Below are positions 15,601 through 30,600 of a stretch of DNA of 64,000 nucleotides, piece by piece. The first letter of the stretch is position 1; every line of letters starts with the position of its first letter. The notes below the pieces were generated by a model. It searched no databases and was not told the DNA's origin. It saw only the letters and a list, made by a program, of their open reading frames with translations. A program made the translations under genes and the position numbers. Source of the stretch: Lagopus muta (Eukaryota > Chordata > Aves > Galliformes > Phasianidae); assembly GCF_023343835.1 (NCBI RefSeq), contig NC_064440.1:29147537-29211536 (forward strand). Direction: 5' to 3'.

Positions 15601-18600
15601 CTAACATGTTTCTCAGGTCAGCTCTACCACCCATACAACAACACACTTAATAAAAGTTCATAAAGGTTTGCATCACATGCATTAGTCTTCTCTCTTAATT
15701 TCATGCACTCTGGTGCAATTTCTAATGACCCCAATCCCCATTACAAGATTGTCTTAAGCACTCTTCAAAGTAATAGTAATGTAAGACTATAGTCTAATCA
15801 CTCTGTATGCCTAAATAGAATTATGCATTATAGTTTGTGAATGTCTGTATCAATATTTGTAACAGAGACAAAATTCAACACAGTCCTTGACAAAAATATT
15901 TCAGTCTTATTAATTAAATATTAATTGAATCGCCATGGCAACAGAAACATTGTTCTTTTACTGGGAGAGAAAGATCTGCTGGAAGCATCTGTGCTTCAGA
16001 GATAACATCCAGCACTTCCTCTAAGGCTACATGAGTCATCTTTTTCAGATTTTTACCATAATGTCATTCAAAATAGCACTTTTGATGCTTGTTTTTCAAT
16101 GCCATTCAAAAAGAAATAATCTAGCTACCATGCAAGACATTCTTGCTAAAACATTCCTGTCACAAAAAAAAAAAAAGTGCATTTTGAATCACTAGCCAAA
16201 TTTAATTTGGAATCATCCATAGGAAGGCACATTGTTTTACTTCTGTACTAACCAGCTCCAGCCTTTGGCATCAGCACCTGCTTCTGACAGTACTGAGAGG
16301 CCAGGTGGTATACAGACTGCTTTTACATTTGTATGACAACAGTTAGACTTTAGAAGATAGAGTGAAATAAAAATACTGGGGAAAAAAAGGGTAGCTTGTT
16401 CTGTAAACGTGTTATTAAATATTAAGTAACTCTTACCATCTTCATTCAGGAACAATTTGTTGAATCTTAATCCACTAGGCTCTTTACCAACATATCTGTG
16501 CACATACTCTGTGCCAAGATCATTGACAGCAATAGCATATTTCAAAGGCTTTACACAGGACTGAAGACAAAAAGGAACTTTGGTATCTCCAATAGAATGC
16601 CTGCGAAAAACACAAATGAAGATGCTTAAATTCTCCTGTTCTCCAGCTGTATTAAGTGCTTCATTCAGTTCTCAGCATACTGGGATTAGTCACAGGAAAA
16701 ATAAAGTTATTTAAACTACATTTATACACCAGGGGAGTTCCCTGTCTGTAGCAGAAAGGTTGGAACTCTAAAAGGTCTCTCCCAGTCCAAACCATTTTAT
16801 GATTTTAAACAACAGAACAAAGAGGCTTTATGTTTTTAACAATCACCTCCATACAATCAACAAGACAAAACTGGCCATTATTACAGATACAATAAACTGA
16901 AAGCTAATTAAGAAATGGGTTTGCACCAGAAGTCTAGTACCAGATTTATTCAGCTGAGTACAGTCAACCTGGATGTAGCCCCTTACACATAGTGATGGAT
17001 ATGGAAGCAAAAATGAGAGCCAATTCTGTTTTGGAACTATCAGTAGTTCTATTCTCTCTGATAGTGCTGTACGTATTTTATTGAAGTCATGAAATAACAT
17101 CTTCCAGAAAGTTTATTTGCAACACCTAATCCAGGCTCAAGAGAATGAGTCACAAAAGCAGCATATGGCCCATTGAGAACAACAAGTTCCAAGCTATCAC
17201 ATGTCTGACGACAAAATCAGAACTGTTTTTGGGTGGTTTTTTTTTTTGCAGAAAATCTGAGAAAAGTCCAAAGAAATTTACAGGAGCTTTCTGGCATTAT
17301 GAAAATTAGCATTAAACAATATTAAACATTACAAAAGCTGGTATTCCAAAAACTCTCATTAGTGCATGCTGTAATATCCATAACGATGCAAATGCTAAGT
17401 CAATATATTTAAGAATATTCTTCACTTTTGAAACTTTTATTACAGTTCAGCCATTTAAGCAAGAAGCTAAAATGGTGGTAGAAGTTTCACTTGGATTAAT
17501 GCATTTAAGAGGCACATCAAAAACCCTGCACAGCACTTGTTGAAGATTACAGACCTTGCAATATACAGTAAAAAAAAAAAAAGGTAATAACAGATGATAT
17601 TAAAATATCCCCCAGTGCACTGCCACCATAAGGCAGCCAGATGACCATAAGAGTGCTCCATTCAGCTGGGACAAACTACACACCTAAGAATCCTGATACT
17701 CAGCTTAGTATGCCTGCATCAAACACGTCATCAGGTCACAAAGGTTGACACAGCAATTTACCTCACCTCTCAGCTAGAAGATGTGAGATACTGCTTTACA
17801 TTTGGCTCCGTTTTCTGCTGCACTGAGTCATTGTTCAATAAAAAAAAAATCACTGTAGCTATATTAAGAGCTATACACACCCTAACAGGAGACAGTTTGG
17901 TAAATCTGAAGCAACAAAAAAAAATAATCAGATTGAAGTTCAGTTTCCACATATTCACTTCCTTTGTAAAGAATATTCACCCAGCGACATACAGTGGCCA
18001 TAAAAATAAGAGTAGAGTAACAAAGTAACAACATTAAAATGCAAAAAAGTAGCATCTAAATCAAAGCATGGATGCTATTAGACAAAAGATCATCAGCCTT
18101 CAAAGATTAATACTACATAAACATCACCTCTATCTTGTCCTCTGGCGATCACTAACATTACCCTCAGCTTTATTTATTTGTTGCCTGCTCCTTATAGCAA
18201 CATAACCCACCTCTACAGTGTAATTACAAATACTCTTAAAGCAACTCTTTATAAAAACAAAAATTAAGTTTGCTTCAGCAGAAATTTAAAACAAAGAAGA
18301 ATAAGGTCCAAGTAGGTTTTACTTCTTAAACAACTCCTACAATGCTTTTTCTTTATTAAAACATGAGATACCAGGAAGTGCTGCATCTATCAAACAGTTC
18401 AACTTCCTGAAACAGCAAAATTTCCAAGATAAAAATATACCTCTGCCCATCCACTGTGCAAAGTGACACACCCCACAAGTCAGGGCTGAACTTGGCCAGC
18501 TGTGGAATATAGTCAGCAACCTATCATAACAAAAAACAAAAAGAGAGATGTTACATCATCCAAAATATTTAACTCCATGTTAATGTATGTCTATGGTAAT

Positions 18601-21600
18601 AACTGCATGTGGAGAGGATGCAAGAGGTATAACTGTATTATCCTAAATCATCACAAAGCAAACCTAAGAACACTTATAAGTTGTTATACTGATGAGACCA
18701 TTATCAAACGGAGTATTTTTTCCAATGGAAATACATACTTCAGCAAAAGGGGATTATAAACACAGGATGGGGCCCTGGGCAGCCTGGTCTGGTACCAGAT
18801 TCAGAGCTTGGTGGCCATGACAGTGGCAGGAGGTTGGAACTTGATGATCCTTGAGGTCCCTTCCAGCCCAAGCCATTCTATGATTCAGCATGCTCTAAGA
18901 CCAACCTGTGTCCAATTTTATGGCATATTTAGGATTTTCAAATAACAAAACTCTAACGAAGTTTGGAGTTTTCAATTAACCACTGAAAACAAGGACTTGT
19001 AAAAACCTGAATTACTAACCACAGTACAGTTAGCACTTAAAAGCTGTGCTACTTCACACAACTGACAGGCTGTAGGCTAGAAAAACAGTTACAGACAGCC
19101 TTAGTAGCAAGTAATACAGTAGCTTTATAACTTGGGTAAAATTAAGAATGACCAACACTATTTTGTGTCTTCAGCCCGACAACTTTAAAAGACTGTCAGA
19201 GGTTTGGAGCTGCATTTTTATCTTAGTTTACAAGCTGCAAACAAATTGAACTTTTGCAACTACTTGCATCAAATTATCAGTTTCACATCCTGCTAAAAAC
19301 GTGAAGAAAAGTCCCCTACTTGAAAAGGAACAAATAAATTTGGTCAATATCAAGAATTCCAGAGAAGCTTCAAGTTGAACTTATACGCAACGTTACCTTT
19401 CCTCCGGATTGTTTTTTAGCACTTTCATAAAGCTCATCAATGTGTGAAGTAAATGACATAAAATCTGGGATGACAAACTTCCTCCTGAAAGCTTGAGTAA
19501 GCAATACAATGTTACTTTGTACACACCTGCAATAAGTCAAAGGAAAATAAATATTAGTAGTTGGACAAAAAGATGACTTGCTTAAGCAGCGTGCAATTGC
19601 TTCTTAAGGACTGCCAGTACCTTTTAACTTTTTTTTGTGCCTAAAATAATAGGTCTTCATTAGAAGGAATTCTTCATCCCTATTTTAAAAAGTTATTTAT
19701 AATTGTTTTAATACATTCACTTCTATGCCATTCTAGTTTAAACTCCTATTTCAACTGTGGGGTTGTACAGCAAAGTACCATCAATTTCCCTTCAAGTAGG
19801 GCCTAAGCCACCCAGTCCTTCGGACCAACACAAGTGAGAGTTGCCTTACTTCTCCTTCAAAGGAGTGCTAATGAGCAAGGAAGCTGCCAACACACCAAAC
19901 TGAACTGAGCTGAAAAACACGTGGGCTGTTAGAACAGAAGAACTGATTAAGTCCTTGCTAACATCTAAAACAAACACAAAATTAACACTGAAAAGGACTC
20001 AAAGCCTCTCACTTCAGACTACCACCATTTTTGATTTCTTTTCACCTAGAACATAATCACCTCATCGCCCACGCTCTCCAAACATCAGCCCATCAGGGAC
20101 ATTTACAACCAACGGGGTAAAATGGAAAGGACTTGATACTGGAGGAACAGCAGAAATGGAGGTTGGGAACACAAGGTGAGACAAGCCGTGCTAAGAGCTT
20201 TATCTGTGGGTGGGGTGAATGGCAGCAGAGGATGAGAACTGGGAGCTGTTATCACACCGTTAAAGCACAGCCGATAAAGGGGATTAACAGCCCCATCCTA
20301 GTGCAAGAAAGAGAAAGGCAGGCTTAACACCAAATTAACACATCTGGTTACGTTCCTACTGCACTTTCTGGCAGTGTTCATAAAAGCAGAAGCAGGCTGT
20401 TATTTCAGACAGATGAGAACTCAAGAACATACAGGGCTCTACCAGGAAGGAGAACTTCATTCTTCCAATTAGGAGTAACTCATAACAATTAAAGATTACA
20501 TCACTTTGAACACTACTTCAGTAATCCTACGGTTAGAAGTCAACACCAGGTCAGAATAAAGTTGCATGCAGATGACTGGGCAGATGGAATATCCTCCCTT
20601 TGCACCCCTTTCCTTTTTTAGAAGCTTCACTTTCACTCTGAACTCCATTGTACTTTAAATGCCTTACTGCAAATTCAACTGACAACCATCCCAAATTCTG
20701 GTCTGCCCTTCCCTCCAACAGAGGAAGAGAAACAGCAGAGAAGTTTCTTGTATACAAGTGGGCAATCTGAGAATTGCTCCGCCTGTAATAAACTGTTAAC
20801 CTACATTGAAACAGCAGTTTCAGCTGGGTTTGTTGTGATTTGTCATGCTCGTCCCCTCCCTTTTCACACAGCCTGCCAAAACCCTGCCCATTTTTGTTCC
20901 CAGCAGTCTTCCTGCAGGTGGTTCAACCCTTTCTCAAAATTAATTAAGAGCAATTATGGCAGCCACGTGTGCAGAAGGAAAAATATACACACACATTAGG
21001 TTTAACTTTCAGATGCATTTCAGCACATCATCTGCATCACACAGACACCATCAAATACTCTAATTAGGAAAAAAAAAATATGAAGTTAATCTAAATCTAT
21101 TAAAACAGGCCAAGAACTCAGAGCATGAGCAACATGACAGTAGGAAGGCAGCATGCACTGAAACACTCCTCTCATATCACATAACATTGCAGAAAGGGCA
21201 TTTTTATACTCTCCAATTGACATCAAGTCTCACTTAAATAATTCAATTGCTTTAAACTAGGCACTGACTGCAGAAATGGCCATGCTGGTTAAGGACTGCA
21301 CTGCATTTCTGTAACTGCCAAGATCAGCATCTCCTTAATCCAGGCAAATTGTATGAATTGAGGCACTAAATACAGGGGTTTGGTTCATCTAGCCAAGTAC
21401 TGCAAATGACTACAGCATGGACAAAACAGCATAGGTCTCAGTGAGCTGCAGTTATGCAGCACTGATACTTTCAATCAATAGGGGACATTCATCTTGCCAG
21501 CCTCTAATATTCCACAGCTGACGTCTCCCCAGTGGAGCCTGTAGATGGTTTATGTTCCATGTTACCCTTCAGAGAAGAATGGCTCAGAAGTAATGGAGCA

Positions 21601-24600
21601 GCATGAAAACTTCAAGAACAAAGTAGACTTTATTACATACTGCATGTATGAATAGTGTTTAAGGTAGCAGTCTCAAATCTCTGTTTTCCCAAACTTTTTA
21701 ATATCAGCCTAACAATGCAGTTGGGTTGCAATACTATCACAGTGCTGTTCACATGAGAAAGAGGTCAAAATAAAGCTAGCTAAAAAAACACAAGTATGGT
21801 TAGCAAGGACTCTGAATAATCTTCAATTTTGTCTATTATTGTCATGTGATGCATCTGCATGTGCTTTAGCAGGGATGTGCAATTCAGAGGAACGCACTAG
21901 CATTGCACTTTAACAAGCCACTTTCACTCAAGGGTAAACCAGGGATTAAGTTCAATCAACTCCCATCAGAAAGATGGATGAGCAAAGAGAATAGAAATTC
22001 ACAGATGACTCCCTCTCGTGAATATTTTAGTGACAAGTAAGAAATCATCACATCTGTTTTCCAAAACAGGTTTGTAACTGACTTGCCTACTTCATCCCTA
22101 CAAAGGGCGAAACTGTCAAGCTTACAACACATCTCACCTCAACCCAGTACCCTTCAGCTCCCTGCCTTCTCCACAGTGCTCTAACAGAAGACTGGCATTC
22201 AAGTCTTATGACCTGCATCATTTGGAATCCATGGCTCGAGTTTTAACTTCTCTTAAAAAATATATATAGGCCCGTAGCATGAAATTATGTTCATTTTATT
22301 TCTTTTGTCATGAAGCTTGTTGTGTTTAACCCTTCTCTTTAAAATTCTGGCTCCCAGTGCTGATTATTGCTTTCCCAAGCAAAGTAGATACCTGCTAAAA
22401 CGAGATACTCTGTACTCATGGATTTAGAGGAATCGCTAGGCTAGCTGTACAGCAGAATGGGATCTTGGCAAATCTTTTCGATTCAAAAAGTGCAGTATAA
22501 ACACTATGTGAAGCTCCAGTTCCAACTAGGAAGATAATGTCTGTGAAGTGTACAATATATTTAGACCTTTTAGAAACAAGTGCAACTTCAGAAAAAAAAA
22601 AAAAGAGGTATTTATAGTAATATAGCAAAAGTCCTCTACAGTTTCTATCAATAGCTTTTTATTTCCTCAAACAAATAGGAAGAAAGCATCTATTAATACC
22701 TGGGTTAAGTATGTCTGATAATAAAGTTTTCCCCAGGATTTGCTGCCCAGATTTAGAGAGCAGCACAGCTGTTCCACAGGAAAAGATAAGCCTGTTTGAG
22801 ATCCAGTAACAGATGCTTAGAACAGAACAGACCCAGATTGCTGCTTCCCACCAGCAGATCAGAGGAGATTTGGCCAGCAAGACCACTATTCCAGGTCAAC
22901 AGAACAGGACACAAAGTACCTTGTGACAAAGAGTACGTCTAAAAAGCCAGTTAATAGGGAAAAGAATGAAGTTTAAACTCATAACAGTTACTCAATAGCT
23001 ACCTTCTCACTCAAGTTGGCACCCTTTCCAAAACAACTCCATTATGACTTTCCCCTTTTTGCCATACACACTGACCAACGTACCACTAGCTAATTTGTTC
23101 AGCAGCTAAAGTTTCATCTATACACTTTAAGTAGTACCATAAAAACATAAAGCAAACCATCAGCTAACTGGAATGCTGCACCATTTTCAGCATGCAGACT
23201 TTTCTCACCAGTGTATCAAGCAACAGAGAAAGACTGTTATGTTACATTAATGCAACACCTGCTTCAAGAAAATTAACAAGCCTTCTGGCTGGAACTGGGG
23301 TATCCAGTCTTCATTTCCAGAACCTCTGGAGACAGAAGACAGAAAACTGGAACTGTTCTAACTGTAACATGGAAATTTCCTCCAATTTTTTTGTCTAAGA
23401 CAAATAACACCAAAAAGCCAGAAGACTTCAAAATAAGGCAATTTAAGTCAAATTCCAATCTGGTAAAACCAGTAAGAAGGTGTTAAATCTTTTGTTACAA
23501 CGATAGATAGTGCAGTTAATTTGGACTGGGCTTAATTGATTTAGTCAAGTTTATGCTATCAGCACTCCCCATAGTTTCTCCTCGATGCATGCGTGTACGA
23601 GAAGCACTAGTTCTTCTCAATTATCTGTGTGTGTGTGTACCCACATATTTGTATTGATACATATACATACACACACCAAACTACTGGAAGAAGGAGCCCA
23701 GTACACCATTAACAAAAAAAAAAGCTTGTACAGAGCAGAAATATATCATCTTGAAAGAAGCTCTTAATGAAAGAAGGAACTTTCAGATATAGCATCATTT
23801 ACCCTGCAAATGGAAGACAAATGGACTCACAAATAGACTACAAACTTCTCTTCAAGATTTAAGAGCACCTAGTTATAATCTTTTGGCACTCAAAAGCCAT
23901 TAATAGTTGAGTGAAGGAGTGTGCCTGGAAGGAACAGAAGACAAGCTGAACAGTGCTTATATTGTTCAGCTAAACACACAGACTTCTCTTAAACTATCAC
24001 TAAAATAAGGCACATAAATCTTTTCCAAATCAAATCAAAGCAGTGTCTACGGTTCTGATCTCCGCATAGCAGTAGTTCAGCTTTGCTATTTTTCATATAC
24101 TCATTTAGAATTACCTATGTACGTGCTCTGATCTCAGTACCAAAATGCTCTGAACTACACAGAAGCAGCTCCCTGGACTTCAGATTAAAAGCAGAAAGAA
24201 AGAAGACTTATGCACTTATTGAAAATAACCCACATGGCATCCATTTACTTGATATGCGAGTAAGAGCTGCAGGATGCGGTCAGGTACACATGCAGGTAAT
24301 GCTGATACATTAAGCACTGATGAGTATTACAACATCTGCCTGCTGCATGAAGCCACAGAAGTTTTTACAAAAATACTAACAGTAGGAGTGTGTGCTTGGA
24401 GCCTTTCCTACTACACCACTATGTACCGCCGGTCTCCCCAGGACAGATGTCAGTAACACACACAGAACATTCAGTCAGAGTTGTACAGTAACACTGACAA
24501 CAAAGCTTACTTTTTGAAGAGGTCTTTGTCCAGCATCACACCATCAGAAGTTGTTTGAAGGGTCAGTCTTAACATATCCATGCACTCTTTTAACCTGGGA

Positions 24601-27600
24601 TCTGACGTGCGTAATCCTGTAGATTTGAGTGCCTACCACAATAAGTCAGTAATTACTAAAATGAAAATGTATGCTATTGCAAAGATCTCTGCTGTTCAGT
24701 CTCATTTATTAACGTAAAAATCTATCTGCCACGGCACCATCAACATCAAAATACTCAAGATATATGCTATAGGGCTGCTATGGTTTGGATCAAAATCCAC
24801 AGTGGTCCAACTGCATTTTGTCTAAGTGCAAACACCACTGAGCTGGGCCACAGACACAGAAGCTTTGAAGCATATTCTCTTGCACAGCAAATAAATGAGT
24901 TAACAGCACAAGAATTCTCATTCAATTACACACACACAGCATTGAGGAAGGGGAAAAGTCACATTCCTCGTTGCAGCAACCCATTTGTAACATGGATTCC
25001 TTCATTTATATTCTTGCATCCAGTACTTAAAAAAAAAAAACCACCTTGTAGCAGGTAGCTCTCATACAGCACCCAGGAACAGTAAACTTACAGTTATGAA
25101 TTTATGCACTGGTATTTTCTCTTGTCCTTCTGCAATAGTGTAGAAGAGCAGATCTTCCAAGCTAGGAAGGAGACCTTGCTTCACTTTACTAAAAACAAAA
25201 AACAACACACACAGGCACAGATCAGTGAGTATTTTTGTTCAAACATTTGCATTTTTCACAAGGAAACACATTTTAATTACCAATGTAACTACTAGTATTA
25301 ATTTCAATGTTTTTTGTTTCTTTTGTATCAACGATCAGGGTTTAATTCAGCTTAAGGTAGGAAAAACTGTAACACTAGAGGCATACATATGATGCTTTTA
25401 GAAACATTTTTAGCACACACCTTTTTACTGACAAATGTCTTTCTAAGATCGGATTTGGAAATGTTTGGGAGCAGATTCATTGCATTTCCCTCTGCTTGAT
25501 CCTACAGAAGACAGAAGTGCTACGTGCATAGAGGATAAAAAATGCCTCAGACTCCAAGACCTGCATGCCTTGTAACTCAGCTCAAACAGCAGACTGATGC
25601 AAGAATTTCACAGACAAGAGAAGGCAAGAGGTGATGGGCACGTATTATTTTCTTCAAAACAGTCCTATTTTTAGGAACTCCCAGGAGTGCCCTGTCCTTC
25701 TGGAAGCTTATGTAGGCCACATCAGTTGCAGTGAAAGCAAGTGAAGCCATCTGCAGCATAATCCACTAACAGGAACTATCTCAGGCACCAGAAGCAGCAA
25801 CGCAGACAGTGTAAGTTCCATGCAGTACAGATAAATCTTCAAACAGCCAGTATGTTTATCAGTACCATACAGCGGCCCTCCTATTCTCCCTTGTGTTAAC
25901 TACCAGATGCACTTCTTGTACATCTGTACTGGTTCCTAGCTTAGCTCTCCATTTTAAGTGAGACACGAAGGAAAGCTATCATATTCCACCCAGAAGAGCA
26001 TGCTGTAACACAGAGCTGCCTCCTGCTCTCAGCTTCTCCTTTCTGTGACACCCCATAGTACCCCTGCAGCAGGTCACAGCACAAGGCTGAGTCAATCCCT
26101 TGGCTTCCCATGAGCCCTGCTCTGTAACATGCAGCTGGAAGGCTGCTCTAGGAACCGTGTGCTCCCAAAGGGCTACAGGCAACGGCAGCCAAGGGCTTCA
26201 CATCTTTCCTTTTAATACCTTCAAGTGTTGACGTCAGATTCGACACAGCCAGTGTAGTGTGTTGATGCTTCACAAGTTAAAAAAAAAAAACAACAAACAA
26301 GTTCCCCAGTAAACATAAGGGAAATGCAGGGGATGCAGCCTCACCTTAGGTTAGCCACTAATTTTAAAACTCAATCCTATCATCTGTTAACATTGAGAAT
26401 ACATTGTCACTATGGTATAATACATGCAAGTTGTTGCTTGAGACTTACTACCTAACAGCAGACTGTCCCAAGGCATTTTCTCTATTTCCATAGCAGTACA
26501 CACATGCACACGAGAAACAAGTGGAACTCCTGCTCAGAAGAGCCTTCCTGGGATCAACGGCCCCTCACAGCACAGCAAGGCTGCCTGCAGGGCTGGGAGC
26601 TGCAGAAAGCAGCCCTGCAGTGGAGTGCAGAACGCGGGTGGCCGATGAAGCCCTGCAGATGGGTGCTACGCCTCCCTCTGCTCCCAGCACTCGCTTGCTG
26701 TAGTTCAACAACAGGTCACACTCATGATTCATTATTTTTAATAAAAACCTGATTATCTCCATATACCTCTTAAACATACGGCAACCCTTCAGCTGCGCTC
26801 GCCTCCCCCCCTTCCTGCAAACTAGCACTTAGAACCAGCAGTAAAAACCTCACTTCTCATTTTCCAATGCAATACGCCGTACTTCCATACTCCGAACAGA
26901 AGACAGCTTTGTAAGCCCACAGAACCCTCGTTGTGTTCCAGCCTGGATTTTTTTTAAAAGCAGAGCTGGCTGACTAACGCACAGACAGCCTGGCAACTCA
27001 ACCGAGGCGGGCACTAACAGCTACCTCAAGCAAACGCCCTTTTTCCTCCAGAAAATTCACGTCTTCCACGCAGCACACCGCACTGCTCATCTTTTGACAG
27101 CGGGATGCCCAGACCCAGCTGGCAAAACCAAACCAACCCACATGCAGATCAAACTCTCCTCCTGCAGCAGCATTGCAGCTCAGCAGCTATCTACTCGTTT
27201 TAGAGCCATGCAGTGTTACAGAGCCACACTACGGCCCTGAGCTTCACCCACGCACACGGAGCATTTAACTCAGCTCAGTGCTGAGAACAACTTGATGTTT
27301 TGCACAACATCTACGCAACAAGACTTGTTACCGGCGTCCAGGAGCTCTGGGAGAGGAAACCCCCCTGTTCCCCTTGGACTCAGGATTACTCCGAAGATGT
27401 AACTCCTGTCTGGAAGATTGCAGAAAAATAGACAAAAGCTTTAGACGTGTAACCAAGATTTTTATCTGCTTTTTTCCATCTGTTGAAGAGAGATGGAGCT
27501 TTCACAGCACAAAGTGAAATAGTTTCCATATCTTTCACATCTGCTGCTGTTCAATATTGGGTCAGTCAGCTCAATTTAACAACGGCTCTGCGCCGACTGC

Positions 27601-30600
27601 CAAAGCAAAGAGGACGGCACTTGATGTATTTACAGAAAATTGCTCTGTGTCAAACAGTCTATCCTTTGATAAAGTTTATCGGTTAAACAGAGGTGGAAAG
27701 GCTTGCTCTGCAGTTTGTCAGGTCATTGATGTCAGTAACCCATGTTTGCTTTACCTAAAAGCGGTATTTTGGCAGTGAGCACACTTAGCAAGATAGAATT
27801 ATTCAGCGCAGGTTGGAAAGAGCCACGTTTTTCACACCCAGGGAACAGCCTGACTACAGTGGAAATTCCACTTTATTCCATTATGTCAATAATGGCTTGA
27901 TAAATTAAAACAAAACAAAAAAAGGAAATAACCCAAACCAGAGGTACAATTAGCCTTCTTTAGCAGTACTGCAACCTGTGAGCTAGACGCAATGCAACAG
28001 TTTGCTCCACACTGTTCCTTATGTATCAAGACAAAAACAAGGCCTTCGCAGTCCCTACTCCTCCCCCAGTTTTCCCTTCTGCATCAGTACAGTGCTTATT
28101 CCAGACTCCCTGGAGGATTTTATTCTAATAAGAAGTTCAACTATGATTCTAACCAAGAGGTTACGTATCAAATATGTGGCTGACTTCTCATGTCAGACAG
28201 TGCCTTCAAACAGCTGGACAGTGGTTACCAACTCATTTCACACAGGGAGAGCAAAAAAGAAAAAGAAAACTTAAAAAAAAAAAAAAAAAAAAAGCCAACA
28301 AAATAAACAAGCCTTCTCCTAGAGAAACATTCCTACCTTCAGGCATAGCCAACAAATGCAAAATGGGATGTGAAGAACAAAACATGATATGAAGTCATAT
28401 TAAGGCTACTCATGGATCACATGTTACTAACCAGAAGACACAAGTGAAAGCTGCCAGGGCTGCCATCTGTAGCTCAGTATGAAGCCTGCAGAAGCTGCCA
28501 CACTGAGCAGTGGCTGCTGTTCAGTTGGACACGGAGCCCACCAGCAGCAGCAGGGAACCGTTCACTTGAGAGCTCAGAAGACCCAGAGAATGCCACACAT
28601 TCATAACCTTCAGGCCAAAGACATGGCCGTCAGATATCAAAGTGTTCCTAGTGAACTGCTGCTTCAAAATCTTACTCTGAGAAGTTTGGGTAGAATGAAA
28701 ACTCCCAACAGTTTGATGCACCTGCATGGCTGAGCACAGCGAGATGAAGAGCTGCCTGATTAATGTCCAGTGATTCCACTGGAATCCAGCCTGAGTATGA
28801 AAGCAAAACAAATTCATAAAGTTATCTCCAGAATTCACCCCTGGCCTTGAAAAGCAGCAGTAGTGCTCTCTTGTGATTCTAAGACAAAAACATTACAATG
28901 CTAGCAACTCTTCTGTTTTGCTTTGCTGGATTCTATATGCTTGTACCAGCAATACTGTAAGTCAGCTATGCTTCAAAATTCACTGTCTTGCTCCTCCCCA
29001 TCACCTTACTACATGTCCACACAACTCAGAAGTAGCTTATACTAAGGTGAACTATATGTGATCCTATTACTGTCCAGCATAAAATGCAAAAAGGAAAACG
29101 CAGTTAGACTGAAAGCAGAAGTAGACACTATCTCATGTTACACAAGATCGTATCTGGATCGCTTGGATACTGCATTTTAAACACTTAGGCATGAAGCAAT
29201 GATTACCTTCTAATCCACAACCTTCAGTCATCAGAATTACCAGTCAATGGCTGCTTTCTCAGCTTAACCTCAGATATTTCTTCTTCCCAAAATTTAACAA
29301 GCCCCAGGTGAGCCCACAGAGTGATGGGATTGCTGCCCTCCAGAGGGACCCCCTCCACCCACTGGCTCAGCACAGCAGCCCTTGCACTGCAGCCAGCAGA
29401 GCGCAGCCTGCACTCACCCAGGCCAGCTGATAGACCAGAAACCTGCCTGCTCAAACACTCCTCTTTGGCACTCTGCACTGTGTTAATGTAAGTAACATGT
29501 AAGGTACCACGTACAAATGCTTAAGTAAAATATTTGCAACCCCATAGTGGAAGAATTAGAATGAGATTGGTCAATGTGCCACCAGGAATTCCTGCCCAAC
29601 CTGAACTGCAAAGAAACAGTTCCCAGTTTTTTTCTTGTTTGTAGCTACATGCTATAGGTTTCATGCAATTGTTCTCTGCACACTGTGCAGGAATGCTCAA
29701 AGCATGACTATCTGACTTTCACATACTTTTGTCAAAGGCCAAAAATGCGAGAACTGTTTAACTGGTTTGGGACTATGCAGTCTCCCCACACATGTCAGAA
29801 ATTTCATGACTCCCCTAAATGATGCTGATCAGCAGGAGCTGTTCTAAAAGCTCAGTTTAAGGAAATGTTACTTCTTGGAAAAACCACCTTTGCAACCACC
29901 ACAGCTGCCATACTGGGGCTTTTTTGTCCTGCATGTTTTTCAAGGCAACGGGTGTGTTTCTCATAGAAAGTGGAAGTAAGTCTTCAGGCCATGCCCACTT
30001 GAGGCACAGCCAGAAATGTTGTTTGTTCCAAAATATTACACGTAGAGCTAATTCACACAAGAGGCTAAATGATGAAAGATAGTATAACTATAATATTTTA
30101 CCTATGTGCATTATGTCCTATATAGTTCTCTAATCTGATGCACACGCATGATTAAGTAGTCTGCTAGCTGAAATAACAAGCATCGCCTTCCCAAGCAGCT
30201 CATAACGCAAAAAAGGTCTGGCCCAAGCCCAGCAGCTCAGACATTTGGTGAGATGAGAGAAAAGACCAAGGGAGCTTCTCCCCCTGCCCACAGGAGAACA
30301 AATTCACACCAAAAACTGTCCAAAGGACAGCTACACACAAGCCACAAGCTGCAGTTCCTGCCTGACCTCGTGGAATCTCTTCTGACTTCCTCTTAACATG
30401 AGGCTGATGAAGGCATGGCTGCGCATTAAAGCGAAACACTCTTTTCTCGTCTCGCTTCCTCTTTGGCTTCTCTTCATCTAGATAAGAGGCGTGGCAAAGC
30501 CGGGGAAAGGAGCCCGGCATTAGGTTTTAATTAGGCCACCCCGGAGGTAGCAGTGAGAAGACTCACGGGCCACCTAGGAGACAGAAGAGGGGCACGTTCC